From Bacteroidota bacterium (GTDB taxonomy: Bacteria; Bacteroidota; Bacteroidia; Chitinophagales; Chitinophagaceae), in assembly GCA_013285855.1 (NCBI GenBank), contig JABDGW010000029.1, forward strand, positions 343 to 35,119: 34,777 bases of DNA. Reading direction: 5' to 3'. How positions within the stretch are numbered: the stretch's first letter is position 1; every line of letters begins with the position of its first letter. The notes below the pieces were generated by a model. It saw nothing but the letters and a program-made list of their open reading frames with translations. It ran no database searches and was not told the DNA's origin. A program made the translations under genes and the position numbers. Below are positions 7,646-17,103 of the stretch, piece by piece.

Positions 7646-9787
7646 ATGAAAAAAATATTTGTCTTTACTTCTTTGGCTTTAATTTCTGTAAATCTTTTTG
7701 CACAACAGAAGCAGGTATTTCGTGATGCTTCGCAGCCGATGGAAACAAGAGTAAATGATTTGTTGCATCAGCTTACACTTGAAGAAAAAATTTCTTTGCT
7801 TAGTTATGAAAGTAAGGCTGTTGATCGTTTGGGAATTCCGGCATACAACTGGTGGAATGAAGCCTTGCATGGAGTTGCAAGGGCAGGCAACGCAACAGTG
7901 TTTCCACAGGCAATTGGAATGGCTGCCAGTTTTAATAATGATTTATTGAAAGAATGCGCAAACGCAATTTCAACAGAAGCAAGAGCGAAGTATAATCTTG
8001 CATCGCAAAGCGGTAATCATTTTCAATATATGGGCTTAACATTCTGGAGTCCCAATATCAATATTTTTCGTGATCCGCGTTGGGGGCGTGGACAAGAAAC
8101 GTATGGTGAAGATCCATTTTTAACAGCCACAATGGGAACTGCTTTTGTGCAGGGAATCCAGGGTAGCGATCCTTTGCATTTAAAGGCATCTGCCTGCGCA
8201 AAACATTTTGCCGTACATAGCGGGCCGGAAAGTGAACGTCATGGTTTTAATGCAATTGTTAATGAAAAAGATTTGCGCGAAACATATTTATATGCTTTTA
8301 AAAAATTAGTTGATGCAAATGTTGAATCAGTGATGTGTGCCTATAACCGCGTTAATGGCGAGCCTTGTTGTTCAGGCGAAACTTTATTGCATGATATCCT
8401 GCATAAAGAATGGAATTTCCAGGGACATGTTGTAACTGATTGCGGGGCTTTAGATGATATTTATAAAAGTCATAAAACATATCCTACAACTGTTGAAGTT
8501 GCTGCGGCTGCAATTAAATCTGGTGTTGATCTTGAATGCGGCGGCGTCCTGCAAAATGATGTATTGAAAGCCATTGATCAAAAATTGCTAACAAAAGAAG
8601 ATGTTGATAGTGCATTGGCACATATTCTTCGCACAGAAATAAAACTTGGCTTCTTTAATGATGCAGCAACATCACCTTATAAAACTTATGAAGCAGATAG
8701 TATTGCTAATATTTATCATCGTTTGCTTGCAAGAACAATGGCGCAACAAAGCATGGTGTTATTGAAAAATAATAACAATATCCTTCCGCTCGATCTAAAA
8801 AAATATCCTCAGTTAATGATTGTTGGTCCAAATGCTTCATCGCTTGATGCATTGCTGGGAAGTTATCACGGAGTAAGTGATCATACCGTGAATTTTGTTG
8901 AAGGAATTGTAAATGCCGTTGGTGTTGGAACACGTGTTGAATACGATATGGGTTGCGATTATAAAGACACCACAAAGTTTGGCGGAATATGGGCTGCAGG
9001 CAATGCAAATCTTACAATTGCATGTTTAGGTTTAACGCCTGTTTATGAAGGCGAGGAAGGTGATGCGTTTCTTTCGGAATATGGCGCAGATAGAAAAACA
9101 TTAAGCTTGCCGCCTGCACATATTGCTTATTTAAAAGCGTTGAGAAAAGGAACAAAGAATCCAATCATACTTGTTATAAATGCAGGCAGCGCTGTTGACG
9201 TAAAAGAGGTTGAACAATATGCAGATGCTATTGTTCTTGCATGGTACCCGGGTGAAGAAGGCGGCAATGCTTTGGCAGATATTTTATTGGGGAAAGTTTC
9301 ACCATCTGGTCATTTGCCGGTTACATTTTATACTTCGATTGATGAATTGCCGGCATATAATAATTATGCAATGAAGGGCAGAACCTATCGCTATTTTAAT
9401 GGTGCTGTTGAATATCCTTTTGGTTTTGGAATGAGTTATACAAAGTTTGATTATACATGGATAACTAAACCTGTTGTAACAAAAGACAGCATTTCATTCA
9501 GCCTAAAAATAAAGAACACCGGTAATTATGATGGTGACGAAGTTGCACAGGTTTACATACATTACCCGCAACAAAATGATATGCCACTTGAAGAGTTGAA
9601 AGCGTTTAAAAAACTTTCTTTAAAGATAAATGAAGAAGGTATCGCATCATTTTCAATTGCATTATCAGAATTGAAAAAATGGAATGATGCAACGAATACA
9701 TGGAAATTATACAGTGGCAATTATTCTGTTGTTGTTGGAGGTAATAGTACTGATGAAAAACTTAGCGCATCAATCATAATAAAATAA
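7646..9787 (+). CDS. Secreted glycoside hydrolase family 3 beta-glycosidase (beta-glucosidase/xylosidase type)
   Basis: This 713-residue protein carries a signal peptide (ending NLFAQ). The N-terminal (alpha/beta)8 domain includes YNWWNEALHGVARAG, the RDPRWGRGQETYGEDP loop, CAKHFAVHSGPESERHGF, and the nucleophile motif VVTDCGALDD, where Asp265 is the predicted nucleophile. The second alpha/beta sandwich domain follows from about residue 360 (LLKNNNNILPLDL), and a fibronectin-III-like C-terminal domain contains NYDGDEVAQVYIHYP. This three-domain order is typical of GH3 exo-enzymes such as plant-type xylosidases and Bacteroidota beta-glucosidases. The WWNEALHG variant is common in the xylosidase-like subgroup, but substrate cannot be decided from sequence. 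It would remove terminal sugars in the periplasm or at the surface. Confidence 0.93.
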   Translation: MKKIFVFTSLALISVNLFAQQKQVFRDASQPMETRVNDLLHQLTLEEKISLLSYESKAVDRLGIPAYNWWNEALHGVARAGNATVFPQAIGMAASFNNDLLKECANAISTEARAKYNLASQSGNHFQYMGLTFWSPNINIFRDPRWGRGQETYGEDPFLTATMGTAFVQGIQGSDPLHLKASACAKHFAVHSGPESERHGFNAIVNEKDLRETYLYAFKKLVDANVESVMCAYNRVNGEPCCSGETLLHDILHKEWNFQGHVVTDCGALDDIYKSHKTYPTTVEVAAAAIKSGVDLECGGVLQNDVLKAIDQKLLTKEDVDSALAHILRTEIKLGFFNDAATSPYKTYEADSIANIYHRLLARTMAQQSMVLLKNNNNILPLDLKKYPQLMIVGPNASSLDALLGSYHGVSDHTVNFVEGIVNAVGVGTRVEYDMGCDYKDTTKFGGIWAAGNANLTIACLGLTPVYEGEEGDAFLSEYGADRKTLSLPPAHIAYLKALRKGTKNPIILVINAGSAVDVKEVEQYADAIVLAWYPGEEGGNALADILLGKVSPSGHLPVTFYTSIDELPAYNNYAMKGRTYRYFNGAVEYPFGFGMSYTKFDYTWITKPVVTKDSISFSLKIKNTGNYDGDEVAQVYIHYPQQNDMPLEELKAFKKLSLKINEEGIASFSIALSELKKWNDATNTWKLYSGNYSVVVGGNSTDEKLSASIIIK

Positions 9788-9806
9788 AAATTACATTGGC
9801 CAAATA

Positions 9807-11762
9807 ATGACAAGAAGAAGAAATTCATTGCTGGTTTTTTTTATTGCGTTGTCATCATTATCATTCTCACAAAGCAATAAGAATGCTTTAAATGTTGCAT
9901 ATTTCCTGAAACAATTCTATGATTTTTCTTCTTTGCCAAAATATGAAGAGAACACATTTTGCGCTGAAGTTTCAACATACGACAGAACCGGTGGAAATGA
10001 TGATGGCTTTAACGGTACTTATTCTTTTATAAGAAGAAATGTTGATAGCTCCTTAGTGATTTTTGAGCAAAAAGGCCCGGGTGTTATTAACAGAATCTGG
10101 ACGCCAACTCCGTCTGCTGATACACTCGATTTTTATATTGATGATACTTTGCAAAAATCTTTTTCTATTTGTTATATGGATTTGTTTTCAGGTAAAGTAT
10201 ATCCATTTGTTGCGCCGCTTTGCAGTAACCAACTTGGTGGCTACTATTGTTATTTGCCGATTCCATTTAGCAAATTTTGCAGGATTGTTTTTAAAGGAAA
10301 GAACACTCAGTTTCATCAAATTGGGTATAGATTGTATGATGCTTCAACAACAATAAAAAATTTTGCATTACCATTTAATGATGATGAAAAAGAGGCATTA
10401 AAAAAAATTGAAGCAGCGTGGAAAGAACCATTATCTGTTTTAAAAAATACTGATGTTGTTTTTACTGAATCAAAAAAACAGTTTATCATAAAACCCAGTG
10501 AAACCATAACAGCGTTCAATTCTACAACGGCAGGGCGTATTACAGGCTTTGAAATTATCTCGCAGTCAACATTAGATACAATTGCAAAGAATATTGATTT
10601 AAAAATAACATGGGATGATGATAAACAAACTGCTATCTATTGTCCGCTTGCAGATTATTTTGGTTATGCTTTTGGCAAAGCTTCTATGCAGGGCTTGATG
10701 GTTGGCAGCGACGGAAAAATACATTATTCATGGTTTCCGATGCCGTATGATAAATCGGCAAAAATTGAATTGATTTACAGAAAGGCAACAACGAATGTTG
10801 AATTAAATAATGTTGCACTTACAACCAAAGTGTTTGTTCAAAATAAAAAAAGAGATGCTGCAACAGAAGGCAAATTTTATGCAACATGGAATCGTGAAAA
10901 TCCTGTGCAAACCGGCAAACCCTATACCATGCTTGATGTAAAAGGCAAAGGCCATTTTGCAGGTGTTGTTTTACAGGCACAAGGTTTAAAACCTGGAATG
11001 ACTTTATTTTCTGAGGGTGATGATTCAACAGTTGTTGATGGCGAAACACGATTTCATGGAACAGGTTCCGAAGACTTTTTTAATGGCGGCTGGTATGCCT
11101 TGCTTGATCGTTGGAACGATGCGATGAGTTTACCGCTTTCCGGTTGTTTAGGTTATTCAACTGCGTTGTCAGGAACAGGCGGTTACCGGTATTTTATAAA
11201 TGATAAAATTTCATTCAACACATCTTTATTGCAAACAATTGAACACGGGCCTGAGCATAATTTATTTCCATCTGATTATACTTCAGTAAGCTATTATTAT
11301 TGCGACAGGAATAATGCGCAAACTGTTATTCCATCAAATGATAACACAAAAATTTTTATACCAGATACGTTAGAATTTTATCCGCAGATAACACCTTCTG
11401 CAATGGATGAAAATATGAGTGTATATGCTAAATGGGATGGGCCTGCGAAGAAAATGTTTTACACTATCAGCGATGAATCTTTATTGAAATTTTATTTTAA
11501 AGATATACCTGCTGGCAACTACTCTGTTTATATAAATTTTGATAAAGGGACTGATGCGGCACAGTTTTCAGTTTGGCAAACACAAACGCAGATATCTGGT
11601 TGGATAGATGCATATTCTTCATCAACAGAAAAATTTCAAACACAAAAAGCCGGTGAGGTTAATATTAATGAATTGAATGAAACAATTTCTTTCAGATTTA
11701 AAACAACAGATAAACGCAATAAATTCACACTCGCAAAAATTGTGTTTGTAAAAAATAAATGA
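9807..11762 (+). CDS. Secreted DUF2961 protein (GH172-type)
   Basis: This 651-residue protein has a signal peptide ending near LSFSQ. DUF2961 signatures are present: the early KGPGVINRIW strand, EGDD, DGETRFHGTGSEDFFNGGWY with Glu422, and EHGPEHNLFPSDYTSVSYYY. DUF2961 now corresponds to GH172, whose characterised members act on difructose dianhydride I and on alpha-D-arabinofuranosides; the catalytic pair is made of glutamates in this region. A C-terminal ~120-residue extension (YAKWDGPAKKMFYTISDESLLKFYF onward, by position) looks like an additional beta domain. It sits between the GH3 gene and the aldolase, whose start is one base past this stop, so translation is probably coupled. Family confidence is high; the true substrate here is unknown. 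Confidence 0.87.
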   Translation: MTRRRNSLLVFFIALSSLSFSQSNKNALNVAYFLKQFYDFSSLPKYEENTFCAEVSTYDRTGGNDDGFNGTYSFIRRNVDSSLVIFEQKGPGVINRIWTPTPSADTLDFYIDDTLQKSFSICYMDLFSGKVYPFVAPLCSNQLGGYYCYLPIPFSKFCRIVFKGKNTQFHQIGYRLYDASTTIKNFALPFNDDEKEALKKIEAAWKEPLSVLKNTDVVFTESKKQFIIKPSETITAFNSTTAGRITGFEIISQSTLDTIAKNIDLKITWDDDKQTAIYCPLADYFGYAFGKASMQGLMVGSDGKIHYSWFPMPYDKSAKIELIYRKATTNVELNNVALTTKVFVQNKKRDAATEGKFYATWNRENPVQTGKPYTMLDVKGKGHFAGVVLQAQGLKPGMTLFSEGDDSTVVDGETRFHGTGSEDFFNGGWYALLDRWNDAMSLPLSGCLGYSTALSGTGGYRYFINDKISFNTSLLQTIEHGPEHNLFPSDYTSVSYYYCDRNNAQTVIPSNDNTKIFIPDTLEFYPQITPSAMDENMSVYAKWDGPAKKMFYTISDESLLKFYFKDIPAGNYSVYINFDKGTDAAQFSVWQTQTQISGWIDAYSSSTEKFQTQKAGEVNINELNETISFRFKTTDKRNKFTLAKIVFVKNK

Positions 11763-11763
11763 C

Positions 11764-12405
11764 ATGAATGTATTAACGGAAGCTTTAAAACAAAAAATAT
11801 TGCCTGCTGTAACTATTGATGATGCCGATAATGCAGTACATATTGCAGAAGCATTTTTAAATGCAGGTTTGAATACAATGGAAATAACTTTTCGCACAGA
11901 TGCAGCTGCAAAATGTGTTGAACTCATTGGTAAAAAATTTCCTGAAATGCAATTGGGTGCAGGCACTTTATTAACTATTGAATATTTGAAAAAAGCAATA
12001 AATGCAGGTGCCAAGTTTGGCTTGAGTTCAGGTTTAAATATTGATGTTTGCCAGGAAGCAAAAGCGCAAAATTTTCCGTTCATTCCTGCGGTGATGACGC
12101 CTTCTGAAATAGAAACCGCATACAATCTTGGTTATTCAATATTAAAATTATTTCCTGCTGCGCAACTTGGAGGAACAGGATTTTTAAAAGCTATGTTAGG
12201 GCCGTATGAACAACTGAATTTGCATTTTATACCAATGGGAGGCACGAACATTACTAACATGAATGATTATTTAAAAATGAAAAATGTAATTGCTGTGGGC
12301 GGAACATGGCTGGCTACAAAAGAAATGATTGCATCCAAAAATTATACAGCTATTGAAGCCGCTGTAAAAGAAGCTTTGCAGCAAATCAATCAATATAAAT
12401 TATGA
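11764..12405 (+). CDS. eda: 2-dehydro-3-deoxy-6-phosphogluconate/galactonate aldolase (Eda type)
   Basis: This class I aldolase cleaves 2-dehydro-3-deoxy-6-phospho-sugar acids into pyruvate and glyceraldehyde 3-phosphate in the cytoplasm. At 213 residues it matches Eda/DgoA. The expected motifs are present: MEITFRT with Glu40, [23 protein letters not shown] and [12 protein letters not shown] with the Schiff-base Lys128, then [15 protein letters not shown] is closer to the Eda motif than to E. coli DgoA, but the neighbouring dgoD and dgoK suggest the physiological substrate is the phospho-galactonate form (the DgoA role). Its stop overlaps the dgoD start in an ATGA, and its start nearly abuts the preceding GH172 gene, so it is translationally coupled on both sides. 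Confidence 0.93.
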   Translation: MNVLTEALKQKILPAVTIDDADNAVHIAEAFLNAGLNTMEITFRTDAAAKCVELIGKKFPEMQLGAGTLLTIEYLKKAINAGAKFGLSSGLNIDVCQEAKAQNFPFIPAVMTPSEIETAYNLGYSILKLFPAAQLGGTGFLKAMLGPYEQLNLHFIPMGGTNITNMNDYLKMKNVIAVGGTWLATKEMIASKNYTAIEAAVKEALQQINQYKL

Positions 12406-13550
12406 AGATCATATCATATCAATTATACATAGTTCCTCCGCGCTGGTTGTTTTTAAAAATTGAAACAGATGAAGGAATTACTGGTTGGGGTGAACCAATT
12501 ATTGAAGGAAAAGCTGCAACTGTAAAAGCTGCTGTTGATGAACTGATGCAAAATTTAATTGGTAAAGATTCGATGGATATTGAAGGGCATTGGAATACGA
12601 TGTATCGTGGTGGTTTTTATCGTGGCGGCCCAATATTAATGAGCGCTATTTCAGGCATTGACCAGGCATTGTGGGACATAAAAGGAAAATATTTTAATGC
12701 GCCCATTTATCAATTGATTGGCGGAAAAACGAGAGATAAAATGCGTGTGTATTCATGGATTGGTGGTGACAGGCCAAATGATATTGGCAATGCTGCAAGG
12801 CTTGCAAAAGAACAAGGCTTTACTGCTGTGAAAATGAATGCAACAAATGAAATGCAATACATAGATTCTTATGAAAAGATTGATCGTGTATTGCAACGTG
12901 TTGCGGCTTTACGGGAAGCTGTTGGAATGAGTGTTGAAGTTGGAATTGATTTTCATGGAAGATTGCATAAGCCAATGGCAAAAGTATTAGCGAAAGAGTT
13001 GGAACAATATCATCCAATGTTTATAGAAGAGCCTGTGTTGCCGGAAAATAATGAAGCGTTGAAAGAGATTGCGCAATTAACTTCTATACCAATTGCGACA
13101 GGTGAACGCATGTTTAGTCGCTGGCATTTTAAACAATTGTTACAAGATGGTTGTGTTGATATAATTCAACCTGATTTGTCACATGCAGGCGGAATAACTG
13201 AGTGCAAAAAAATTATTTCAATGGCTGAAGCATACGATGTTGCAGCAGCGCCGCATTGCCCGCTTGGCCCGATTGCTTTAGCTGCTTGTTTGCAGGTTGA
13301 TGCAACTTGCCATAATGCATTTATACAGGAACAGAGTTTGGGCATTCATTATAACACCGGAAATGATTTGCTGGATTATTTAGAAGATGCATCGGTGTTT
13401 AAGTATGAAAATGGTTTTGTAAATATTCCATCGCAGCCTGGTTTGGGAATAAATATTAATGAAGAGAAAGTAATTGAAATGGCGAAGGTCGGTCATAACT
13501 GGAAAAACCCGTGGTGGTTTCATGAAGATGGAAGTGTTGCAGAATGGTGA
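12402..13550 (+). CDS. dgoD: D-galactonate dehydratase
   Basis: DgoD dehydrates D-galactonate to 2-dehydro-3-deoxy-D-galactonate in the De Ley-Doudoroff pathway. The 382-residue protein aligns nearly end to end, without gaps that shift numbering, with the E. coli enzyme as I remember it: [37 protein letters not shown] and [15 protein letters not shown] are close matches, and it ends in SVAEW. Catalytic residues of the enolase superfamily fall at the same numbers as in E. coli DgoD: metal ligands Asp183, Glu209 and Glu235, and bases His185 and His285. This makes it one of the most secure functional calls here. It is cytoplasmic and overlaps the aldolase gene by four bases. Confidence 0.96.
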   Translation: MKIISYQLYIVPPRWLFLKIETDEGITGWGEPIIEGKAATVKAAVDELMQNLIGKDSMDIEGHWNTMYRGGFYRGGPILMSAISGIDQALWDIKGKYFNAPIYQLIGGKTRDKMRVYSWIGGDRPNDIGNAARLAKEQGFTAVKMNATNEMQYIDSYEKIDRVLQRVAALREAVGMSVEVGIDFHGRLHKPMAKVLAKELEQYHPMFIEEPVLPENNEALKEIAQLTSIPIATGERMFSRWHFKQLLQDGCVDIIQPDLSHAGGITECKKIISMAEAYDVAAAPHCPLGPIALAACLQVDATCHNAFIQEQSLGIHYNTGNDLLDYLEDASVFKYENGFVNIPSQPGLGININEEKVIEMAKVGHNWKNPWWFHEDGSVAEW

Positions 13551-13751
13551 TTTGAAATTAAAACATACGTCGCCATGAAAATATGCAGTACAAGGGAGTG
13601 ACACAGGGGACGATGCCATGACACGCTGCAGCTGATAACATAAAAATATTGCGGTATTTATAGAGACCTTTAAAAACATAATGCACGAGATAAAAACTAT
13701 TGCCGGTAACATAAAAAACAAATCGTATCAATACGATGATTGCAGTTGCTT
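13551..13751 (+). promoter_or_regulatory. Intergenic region with a 16-bp palindrome just before the transporter gene
   Basis: This 201-base gap is by far the largest inside the otherwise tight sugar-acid run. A perfect dyad, ATCGTAT-CA-ATACGAT (13722-13737), ends 14 bases before the transporter ATG, a suitable place for an operator or a small leader hairpin. Two copies of TAACATAAAAA lie at 13636-13646 and 13707-13717, and two copies of TGACAC at 13599-13604 and 13619-13624, exactly 20 bp apart. No strong promoter box is evident. I see no gene here; a reverse-strand open frame crossing it has no recognisable protein features. Confidence 0.45.
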
Positions 13752-15032
13752 ATGAAGAATCAATCGAAGGTCAGGTATGGAATTCTTGCCATGATTTTTG
13801 TGAACGTAGTAATTAATTACATGGACAGAAGTAATATTTCTGTTGCGGGTTTGATGGTGCAAAAAGAACTGCAATTTGATAACATAAAAATGGGTTATGT
13901 TTTTTCTGCATTTGCATGGACGTATGCATCCCTGCAGATACCGGGCAGTATTTTAGTTGACAGAATTGGAACGAGAATTTTGTATTGTATTACGTTGATT
14001 GGTTGGAGTGTTGCGACGTTTTGTTTAGGGCTAACGTATAGCTTTTTTACATTGATTTTATTGCGTGTTTTAATTGGCGCATTTGAAGCACCCTCTTACC
14101 CGATGAACAATCAAATTGTAACAAGCTGGTTTCCCGAAAAAGAAAGAGCATCGGCGATCGCAACCTATACATCAGGTCAATTTTTAGGGCTTGCTTTTTT
14201 AGCACCGGTTTTATTTTTTGTTGAAGCAAAAACAGGTTGGCGGGGTTTATTTTTTATAACAGGTATAGTTGGAATTATATGGGGGTTTATTTGGTATTTT
14301 TTGTATCGTTCACCATCGCAACACAAGCGCGTAAGTAATGATGAGTTGAAATACATAGAAGAAGGTGGCGGCGTTTTTAATCGTGATGTAAATAATGTTG
14401 AACGTACAAAATTTAAATGGAGCAATTTGATTATTGTATTATCACAAAGAAAATTATGGGGCATCTATATCGGACAGTTTTGCCTGGGCGGTGCTGCAAG
14501 TTTTTTCTTAACATGGTTCCCAAAATATTTGGTTGATTATAGAAAGATGGACTTTATTCAATCGGGATTTTATACGGCGATTCCTTTTATTGCTGCATTT
14601 ACAGGTATATTATTGTCAGGGTTTTTATCAGATTATTTAGTTAGAAAAAATGTGTCTGCTGCGGTAGCAAGAAAGGCGCCGATAATAACAGGTTTGCTTT
14701 TATCAATGAGCATTGTATTTGCCAATTATGTTACGCAACCGGGTATCGTTATTTTCTTTATGGCACTAGCATTTTTTGGTAATGGGTTCGCTTCAATAAC
14801 ATGGGTTTTTGTATCGTTGCTGGCACCAAAAAATTTATTAGGTTTAACAGGCGGAACATTTAATTTATTCGGCGGGCTTGCAAGTATAACAATTCCGATT
14901 GTAATTGGTCATTTAGCAGAGAATGGAAACTTTGCACCTGCTTTAATTTTTATTAGCTGTCTGGCATTGGTTGGCGCAATGAGTTATATTTTTTTAGTTG
15001 GAAAAGTAGAACGTGTTGGTATTAATGAATAA
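13752..15032 (+). CDS. MFS sugar-acid transporter (ACS family, DgoT/ExuT-like)
   Basis: This 426-residue inner-membrane protein has about twelve hydrophobic segments. The N-terminal NYMDRSNIS motif (residues 22-30) and the DRIGTR loop between helices 2 and 3 are typical of the anion:cation symporter branch that carries galactonate, hexuronates and glucarate. PMNNQIVTSWFPEKERASA and a central KLWGIYIGQF re-entry into the second half also fit. I start at the ATG at 13752 rather than the in-frame TTG at 13740, which would only add four residues and would overlap the palindrome region. With dgoD upstream and dgoK overlapping downstream by eight bases, import of galactonate by proton symport is the most likely role, but substrate is inferred from context. 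Confidence 0.88.
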   Translation: MKNQSKVRYGILAMIFVNVVINYMDRSNISVAGLMVQKELQFDNIKMGYVFSAFAWTYASLQIPGSILVDRIGTRILYCITLIGWSVATFCLGLTYSFFTLILLRVLIGAFEAPSYPMNNQIVTSWFPEKERASAIATYTSGQFLGLAFLAPVLFFVEAKTGWRGLFFITGIVGIIWGFIWYFLYRSPSQHKRVSNDELKYIEEGGGVFNRDVNNVERTKFKWSNLIIVLSQRKLWGIYIGQFCLGGAASFFLTWFPKYLVDYRKMDFIQSGFYTAIPFIAAFTGILLSGFLSDYLVRKNVSAAVARKAPIITGLLLSMSIVFANYVTQPGIVIFFMALAFFGNGFASITWVFVSLLAPKNLLGLTGGTFNLFGGLASITIPIVIGHLAENGNFAPALIFISCLALVGAMSYIFLVGKVERVGINE

Positions 15033-15954
15033 ATCAAAATACATATTAAGTTGTGACTGGGGAACGAGTTCTTTTCGCCTGCGGTTAGTTGATATTGAAA
15101 AGATGAAAGTGTTGCATGAAATCTCAACTAATGAGGGAGTTAATGCAATACATAATGAATGGATTGCCATACGCAAACCTGAAAATGTACGAGCGAATTT
15201 TTACCGAAGTTTTATTCAATCGAATGTTGAAAAAATGCCTGTCGCTATTGTGAAAGATGTGCGGGTAATTATTTCAGGAATGGCTTCATCAACCATTGGA
15301 ATGAAAGAATTGAGCTATGCGAATGCTCCTTTTAATTTATCAGGTGAAAATTTAATAACAGATCATTTTGTTGCAGATGAATTTTGTAAACATCCTATCT
15401 TACTTGTATCAGGTTTGCAAACTAAAAATGATGTGATGCGTGGAGAAGAAACTATTTTAATTGGGTGTGATTTGAGTGATGAAGAAACGTTGGTTATTTT
15501 TCCAGGGACACATTCAAAACATGTTGTTGTGAAAAATAAAATTGCTGTTGATTTTAAAACATACATAACCGGCGAATTCTTTGATCTTTTGTCAACAAAA
15601 AGCTTGCTCGCAAAATCTGTTGTTAAGAATGTTATGAGTGATAATAAGAGTTTTATAGAAGGTGTAAAAGATGGAGCAAAGAATAACGTTTTGAATGCGT
15701 CATTTCATGTTAGAACCAACCAACTATTTAAAAAATATTCTGCTGAAGAAAATTATCATCATTTAAGTGGATTGTTAATAGGAAATGAGGTAAGTGCTAT
15801 TTGTTGTCAATCAGTGATAATAGTTGCTGATGATGTTCTGATGGACTTGTATACATCTGCTTTAAGTACAATTAACCCAAACATAAAAATTCATCAACAA
15901 AATGCCAATGAGGCTTTAATAAAAGCGCATGTGTGTATTTATAATAACAAGTAA
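15025..15954 (+). CDS. dgoK: 2-dehydro-3-deoxygalactonokinase
   Basis: DgoK phosphorylates 2-dehydro-3-deoxy-D-galactonate at C6 using ATP, making the substrate of the aldolase encoded upstream. The 309-residue protein begins with the DgoK-type ATPase motif LSCDWGTSSFRLRLVD (Asp11). It continues with VIISGMASSTIGMKEL, VSGLQTKNDVMRGEE, VIFPGTHSKHVVV and YITGEFFDLLSTKSLLA, all expected DgoK blocks; LSGLLIGNEV falls near the C-terminus. The ATG at 15025 overlaps the transporter stop by eight bases, indicating coupled translation; an in-frame GTG at 15013 is further inside that gene and is less likely. It is cytoplasmic. Slightly longer than E. coli DgoK but otherwise ordinary. Confidence 0.93.
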   Translation: MNKSKYILSCDWGTSSFRLRLVDIEKMKVLHEISTNEGVNAIHNEWIAIRKPENVRANFYRSFIQSNVEKMPVAIVKDVRVIISGMASSTIGMKELSYANAPFNLSGENLITDHFVADEFCKHPILLVSGLQTKNDVMRGEETILIGCDLSDEETLVIFPGTHSKHVVVKNKIAVDFKTYITGEFFDLLSTKSLLAKSVVKNVMSDNKSFIEGVKDGAKNNVLNASFHVRTNQLFKKYSAEENYHHLSGLLIGNEVSAICCQSVIIVADDVLMDLYTSALSTINPNIKIHQQNANEALIKAHVCIYNNK

Positions 15955-15964
15955 AATTTCTTCA

Positions 15965-17005
15965 ATGAAAAATATAAAACGATTGCTCTGCCTGTATTTT
16001 GCTATTATTATTATTTTAAGTTGTAACAACAACAATAGCACAGCAACGGCTGTAACAACAAAAGACAGTGCCGTGGCAACGATTGAAATATACGATAGTA
16101 GTGCAAAAGATGTTATTAGTAAAGACGCAACGATACAAATTATTGGTACAGGTTTTAAATGGGTAGAAGGACCAGTTTGGGTTCCCGATAAACAAATGTT
16201 GTTGTTTTCTGATGTTCCAAACAATAAAATATATAAATGGACGCAAGCCGATTCAACTCAACTGTTTTTATCACCTTCAGGTTATACAGGAACACAACCA
16301 AGAGAAGGCGAGGTTGGTTCAAACGGATTGACTTTGGATAACAAAGGAAGGTTATTGATTTGCCAGGATGGTAACAGGCAGATTGGAAGATTGAATAGTT
16401 CGCTGGATTCTCCGAAAGCTTCTTACACCGCAATTACATCAAACTATAATAGTAAAAAATATAATAGCCCGAATGATATAACGATTAGCCATGACGGAAC
16501 AATTTATTTTACTGATCCAATTTATGGATTGGCAAAAGGTGCTGATGATCCTTTGCGTGAATTAAAATTTGAAGGTGTTTTTAAAGTTGATTCATCAGGT
16601 AAAACATCTTTGCTGATTGATTCTATTTCGCGACCAAATGGTATTGCTTTATCAAATGATGAAAAGATCTTGTATGTAGCAAGCAGCGATGATGTTCATA
16701 GCAAATGGTATGCATATCGTTTAAATAATAAAGGAAACATAAAAAGTGGCAGTGTTTTACTCGATGCAACAGAACTGAAGGCCAGAGCAACTGTAAAACA
16801 AGGTGCTGATGGATTTAAGATTGATAAGTACGGAAACATTTTTAGTGCAGGGCCGGATGGTATAAATATTATTTCGCCGCAAGGAAAATTAATTGGGTTG
16901 ATAAGAGTCTATAATCGGCGTGCTTCTAACTGCGCTTTTAATGAAACGAAAGATGTTTTGTACGTAACGGCTACTGATGTTGTTTTGAAAATTGTGTTAC
17001 ACTAG
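15965..17005 (+). CDS. SMP-30/gluconolactonase-family lipoprotein (probable sugar lactonase)
   Basis: This is a six-bladed beta-propeller enzyme of 346 residues, of the family that hydrolyses aldonolactones to aldonic acids with a divalent metal. Metal-site regions are recognisable: FKWVEGPVWVP, YNSPNDITI, SRPNGIALSNDEK and GADGFKIDKYGN. The N-terminus has a lipoprotein signal with lipobox ILSC (Cys20) followed by an Asn/Thr/Ala-rich linker, so the enzyme should be anchored outside the cytoplasm. I use the ATG at 15965; an upstream ATG at 15929 inside dgoK would bury the signal peptide. It starts 10 bases after dgoK and closes the galactonate gene set. Hydrolysis of galactonolactone before uptake fits this context but is inferred. 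Confidence 0.87.
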   Translation: MKNIKRLLCLYFAIIIILSCNNNNSTATAVTTKDSAVATIEIYDSSAKDVISKDATIQIIGTGFKWVEGPVWVPDKQMLLFSDVPNNKIYKWTQADSTQLFLSPSGYTGTQPREGEVGSNGLTLDNKGRLLICQDGNRQIGRLNSSLDSPKASYTAITSNYNSKKYNSPNDITISHDGTIYFTDPIYGLAKGADDPLRELKFEGVFKVDSSGKTSLLIDSISRPNGIALSNDEKILYVASSDDVHSKWYAYRLNNKGNIKSGSVLLDATELKARATVKQGADGFKIDKYGNIFSAGPDGINIISPQGKLIGLIRVYNRRASNCAFNETKDVLYVTATDVVLKIVLH

Positions 17006-17103
17006 CTTTTTATAGATAAACCTAAGTGTTAAATTTTTAATGGTATTTCGACTGTGAAAAATGGTTAACAATAAGATTTTTAAAACTTTCTAAGTGAGTG
17101 AAT

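Noticed and set aside
11622-12125. Reverse-strand open frame of 167 codons opposite the end of the GH172 gene and the start of the aldolase gene
   Set aside because: It lies opposite two well-supported genes, shows no recognisable domain, and is best explained as a codon-bias shadow.
13380-13721. Reverse-strand open frame of 113 codons covering part of the gap before the transporter
   Set aside because: About half overlaps the conserved dgoD C-terminus on the other strand; composition is low-complexity hydrophobic with no motif or credible start context.
15929-15964. Upstream ATG start for the lactonase gene
   Set aside because: It lies inside dgoK and would bury the lipoprotein signal; the ATG at 15965 gives a normal lipobox.
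17006-17045. Possible terminator after the lactonase gene
   Set aside because: Only weak A/T-only pairing around TTAAATTTTTAA is visible, with no stable stem; I could not support a terminator.
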